DNA of 64,000 bases, taken from assembly GCF_000237925.1 (NCBI RefSeq), contig NC_031502.1:21264909-21328908 (forward strand), given 5' to 3'. Under the pieces are notes generated by a model. That model was given only the letters and a program-made list of their open reading frames with translations. It ran no database searches and was not told the DNA's origin. The position numbers and the translations under genes are program-made. Origin of the DNA: Schistosoma mansoni (lineage: Eukaryota; Platyhelminthes; Trematoda; Strigeidida; Schistosomatidae). This document shows, piece by piece, positions 60,361 through 64,000 of this stretch (the stretch's first letter is position 1; every line of letters begins with the position of its first letter).

Positions 60361-60559
60361 CGTCTAGTGATTCTAGGTTTTCCAGGGTGGTCTAGTTCAA
60401 ATTGATTCATGAATTTAACCAGTAAATAATTAAATGCGTTTTTTTTCTATAATCAGATATTCCATGTGGCTATTTGAGATCTTTATTAACTTATTAGCTT
60501 AGATTGATTCATGAATTTAACTATTAAAATCACTACAATCTCCACGAACCTCCATTCTG

Positions 60560-60930
60560 ATCACTAGTGACTGGTTTCAAAATGGACTTCCTGGAGTTCT
60601 AGTGGGAAGCTGTAATCAGTGTAGTTCAATCCGTGTCAGATAGAGACAGATATCTATCTCAGACAATGGATGAATAGTTGCGCAAGATCATGGATCGATT
60701 GAGGTTATACATTAACACTGTTGAATGCCGGTTCAGTGGTCTAGAGACTAAGTATTGTCGCACCAGATTGGAGGTCCTGGGTTTAAGTCACGCGTACAGG
60801 ATCGTGGGTGAGCACTTCTGAGGATTCTCGTTCAGTGCCTCCAGATTTTCAATGGTAGTCTAGCTTACGTAGTCTCATGAACTCATCTATTAAAATCTTT
60901 ATAGCCTCCACAAACCCCCATTTTAAAAAT
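60560..60930 (+). mobile_element. Family B retroposon, long degenerate copy, head-to-tail junction
   Basis: A family B tail (60507-60559, ACTACAATCTCCACGAACC ... CTGATC) runs straight into the 5' region of the next unit (ACTAGTGACTGGTTTC). Head, decayed ribozyme and tail follow. The junction shows units can occur head-to-tail. Confidence 0.6.
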
Positions 60931-61009
60931 AAATCAGTTTATATCACACCTCTAAGGTCCTGAATTACTTATATAAGAATTACTAATATTTATAACATTA
61001 GGCATAATA

Positions 61010-61222
61010 TTCACTTAGTATTACTTGTTTGAATCTTCCCATTGATGTTTAGGACTGCAATTGGTCAGTCTCTTATTGACATATGTGCATACTGTGCGTA
61101 TTGCCTCGATATTGCCTTAATTCACAAGCATCATAAGCAAAGATGGATAGTAGCTAGCAGTGGAATCCAGTTCGACGCGCGTTTCGCCCTGTTTGGGACT
61201 CGTTAGCTGGATGTACCTGCAA
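61010..61222 (-). mobile_element. SMalpha-type (family A) unit, 5'-truncated
   Basis: Minus-strand tail and ribozyme, stopping just before the tRNA-like head. The ribozyme core reads CTAACGA (G5 changed), while stem II (GTCCC/GGGC) and GAAACGCGCGTC are kept. Confidence 0.65.
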
Positions 61223-61429
61223 TAATTAACAACTATGGAAACAAAAGACGATTTTGTAGTATCCCTAATTGACTAAAACCAAAAATTTAAACTGCTGGAT
61301 GTCAGTTCATTGGTTTGAAAGTAACATGTTTACTATTAGGCTTGAAAGTCTGAGATTCAATTTTTCATAAGATCATTGATATGAATTATTGAGGAGTTCC
61401 ATACCAGGATTTATTTAACGAAAGTCAGT

Positions 61430-61845
61430 CTATAATGTATGAGGATTGGCAAAGCAAGGACCGCATCTCTACAATTGAAGAACATATGGAACTCAAAACA
61501 ACTGTCAACTAACTTCAAAGTGAGAATCTTCAATACGAACGTCAAGACAGCCATTTCTACTGTACGGAGCTGAAACGTGGAGAACTACTACATCCATCTT
61601 CAAGAAGCTACAAGTATCTAAAAACAGTTGTCTACGCAAAATACTCAACATTCACTTGCCGAATACTATCAGCAACAACGTTTTATGGGATAGGACAAAC
61701 CAGCTTCCAGTTGAAGAGGAAATTAGGAAAAGACGTTGGAAGTGGATAGGACATACATTAAGGAAATCACTAATGTGCATTGCAAGGCAAGCCCTTACTT
61801 GGAATCCGGAAGGGAAGCGGAAAAGCGGAAGGCCTCCAGACATTT
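61430..61845 (+). mobile_element. RTE-like LINE fragment
   Basis: Plus-strand, truncated at both ends: IGKARTASLQLKN-like start, then [20 protein letters not shown] and [15 protein letters not shown], ending abruptly at 61845 in unrelated sequence. Confidence 0.65.
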
Positions 61846-62051
61846 CACTTTCGATTGATGATACATACTACTTATATCTATCGATATCAGTAGCACACAC
61901 CCCAATAGTATTATATTCCTTTTATTGCATTACCATGTTTCATCAAAATAGATACCTCTATTGAATTTCATATTTTTAATATTTTAATAAGAATTACGAA
62001 AAATTGTTGAAACTTTGTCGTTATTTACTAAGTTTGGACATGAAATTATAA

Positions 62052-62427
62052 TTTTAATAGTTGAGATCATCAGTCAATAAAAGCTAAACCATCATGGAAA
62101 ATCTGGAAGCACTGAGCGGCAGTTTCGTTCTATTGTGAGATTCCTCACAAGTGAGGATCCATGATCTCGACTCGGTATCGCGCGCGAACGCTTAACCTCT
62201 AAACCACTGAACCGTTATACAAAGGTGTTAATGTTTAACTTCAACTAATCCACGAAATTGAGCGACACATCCACCATTGTCTTCAGTGAGTTACTATCTG
62301 ACAACAGACCCGGTTGAACGCCACCGATCACTGCTTCTCACTAGGTTTTTCATAGTTGTCTAGTTTCAATTGACTCATGATCTCAACTATTAAAATTACT
62401 ATAATATCCACAAAAACTCCTTCTGAT
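62052..62427 (-). mobile_element. Family B retroposon with inverted ends and 12-bp TSD
   Basis: Bounded by ATGAAATTATAA (62040-62051 and 62428-62439). Most of it is minus-oriented: tail, degenerate ribozyme, head with CGCGCGAACGCTTAACC, and 5' region. At about 62345 it switches to a plus-oriented tail (GTTTTTCATAGTTGTCTAG ... CTCAACTATTAAAA). The ends are inverted repeats of about 45 bp. Confidence 0.8.
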
Positions 62428-62561
62428 ATGAAATTATAAGTTTCGGAAGATTATATCATCATAGAATTGAATGGTTTTCGATATACAGTGACTTTTTAAC
62501 AGTCTTAAAGCATCCTAAGCAGTTATCTTAATGATATTAACAATTAAAAGAATATTTTAAT

Positions 62562-62665
62562 ATATAGTTGAAATCGTGAGTCAATTGAAGCTAGACAATC
62601 ATGGAAAACCTGGAAGCAGTGGACGGTTGTTTCGTCCCATTGTGCGACTCCTCAGCATAAGTGAG
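62562..62665 (-). mobile_element. Family B fragment with CTGAGGA core
   Basis: Inverted tail (ATAGTTGAAATCGTGAGTC...) and ribozyme reading, on the minus strand, GCTGAGGAGTCGCACAATGGG, ACGAAACAACCGTCC. The core is intact; the upstream half of stem I is missing because the copy stops there. Confidence 0.55.
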
Positions 62666-62949
62666 ATTATGAGATTATAAATTTTGGTAGAAATTTATTG
62701 GTAGCAATCATTATTTTTGATCATAGTTAGTTCCAATAGTCAGTCAGTGATGTAAACTATAAATTTCAACAATTTCCACAAATAATTTGTATTAATGATA
62801 ATCATACTAGACTGAACCAGCTATTCTAGTTATCAATAGTTGCTAAGCTAAGATCAGTCACCATTGTAAACTGTAAATATACAAATTTATTACTTATTTC
62901 CTAAAGAATGAAATAAATAATTTTTTCTAGTTTAAAAAATTACTAGAAT

Positions 62950-63080
62950 CTTGCGAGGCGGGATCGTGGATGCTCACTGTTGAGGAGTCGCACAATAGGA
63001 CGAAACAACCGTCCAGTTGCTTCGAGGTTTTCGATGGTGGTCTAGCTTCAATGGACTCATGATCTCAACTATTAAAATGA
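62950..63080 (+). mobile_element. Family B 3' fragment
   Basis: Plus-strand copy from the end of the head (CTTGCGAGGCGGGATCGTGG) through the ribozyme (CTGTTGAGGAGTCGC, GGACGAAACAACCGTCCAG) and the tail. C3 to T in the core. Confidence 0.6.
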
Positions 63081-63188
63081 TCCAATTTTACCAATCAAGT
63101 TCCTCATTAAATTTAATTAATCAATGAGTAGTTACTAGTGCTATGTTTATTTAGTTCTAGGTACTAACTGGATTTTATTACTCACATT

Positions 63189-63717
63189 TATTTATTTATT
63201 TAAACACATAAATATTGGTACAAGGAAGCACCAGATATATATGCGCCCCACAAATCTCATTTGATTTGTGTGAGGGCTGTGATACTGCTCAGGTGCCCAA
63301 ACTGAAGCATGTGGTTTTCTTAGGGGCCCACACCCGGAGCCTTTGACCCGAAGATCTGATCAACAAGGCAGTGGAGCATCGTAAGGAGATGCAGTCCCAT
63401 GGTAGCCGGCGACCAACAACAGGTTCATACGCCGTTTGTTCCCTCAGGATACTGGAGCCCATGTTCACCAATGGTTTGGAATGAGGGTTTTCCAACTCCC
63501 CTAGGTGAACTTTCTGTGTCCACCAACCCGGTTAAAGTGCCGGACATTCGCTTTTCGTTCTCCCAATTTCGTAAACAACAGTAATGCCACGAGAAGTCAG
63601 TGAGTAAGACTTTTGTGGCAGAGGCTATATATTTGTGTGGCCATATGAGAGCATTTGGAGAGGGAGAGCGGACTCTTCCCACTCTCGGCCGTACCAGGGC
63701 ATTTGATGGCACTGATC
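63189..63717 (-). mobile_element. Retroposon family C, copy with 9-bp TSD
   Basis: Minus-strand copy bounded by ACTCACATT (63180-63188 and 63718-63726). The (TTTA)n tail is on the left. The 5' end on the right departs from the usual CCCCC start with a few extra bases. Confidence 0.8.
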
Positions 63718-63726
63718 ACTCACATT

Positions 63727-64000
63727 ACATTATGACTATAATTTTGAGTAATTAAAGGCAATTGACAGAAAATTTAAGATCAAGATTCTTTATTAGTTGA
63801 TATTCATCATAATGGTGTACTTGGACCAGTTCTCTTAAGGTTGCAGATACTAACTAGAACCAAACTTAGGCTCAAGGTTTCTTGTAAACTAGATTTAACC
63901 ACGTAATGCTTCACTATAATGCACGTGATGATGAATAGATCAAACTAATAGATATATTACAACTTAGTTGATGAAGTTCAATCAGAATTATACACCAAAC
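63727..64000. other. Right window edge, nothing recognised
   Basis: AT-rich sequence with no ORF, repeat or RNA signal that I can identify. Confidence 0.4.

Overview
The window is AT-rich invertebrate DNA with long TE-filled introns, GT-AG splicing, Asn/Ser-rich low-complexity coding sequence, and SMalpha-type retroposons carrying hammerhead ribozymes. Together with Ty3/Gypsy, RTE-like and CR1-like remnants this points to a blood fluke (Schistosoma or a close relative). Three runs of 200 N (23793-23992, 41670-41869, 51537-51736) mark scaffold gaps.

Genes. Positions 1-28620, minus strand, hold seven consecutive exons of one gene, a ZSWIM5/6-type SWIM zinc-finger protein. All six splice junctions can be placed, the phases agree, and the joined exons give about 1,073 codons; the C-terminal part lies beyond the left edge. 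Its second intron is 15.9 kb and is almost entirely transposon-derived. Positions 58693-59358, plus strand, hold an apparently intact 221-aa bHLH factor of the TCF15 (paraxis)/scleraxis type. An isolated 29-codon exon on the minus strand at 47434-47520 resembles a WD40 repeat of a dynein-intermediate-chain-like protein; its gene cannot be followed further.

Mobile DNA. From 29.8 to 36 kb lie a degenerate minus-strand Gypsy element (gag, protease) and a degenerate CR1-like element (ORF1, endonuclease). Positions 38406-42940 form a palindrome with 2.2-kb arms, nearly identical where sampled, made of the 5' part of a Gypsy element (leader plus start of gag). From 42.9 to 63.7 kb the DNA is a mosaic of hammerhead retroposons, RTE 3' ends and a ~515-bp (TAAA)n-tailed retroposon. 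That last family has about 14 full or partial copies in the window.

Most unusual features. (1) Besides SMalpha-type units (family A), a second tRNA-like retroposon (family B) has the parts of a hammerhead: CTGAGGA, stem II, GAAAC, a self-complementary stem III ACGGCCGT, and stem I halves GCACTG/CAGTGC. A third, unrelated-looking unit near 46.7 kb has an intact hammerhead core behind its own tRNA-like head. (2) Many A and B insertions have an inverted 5' portion, so that their ends are inverted repeats, yet they are flanked by 10-13 bp target-site duplications. This fits target-primed insertion with twin priming or template switching, possibly from a circular ribozyme-processed RNA. (3) All three assembly gaps begin inside such foldback sequences.
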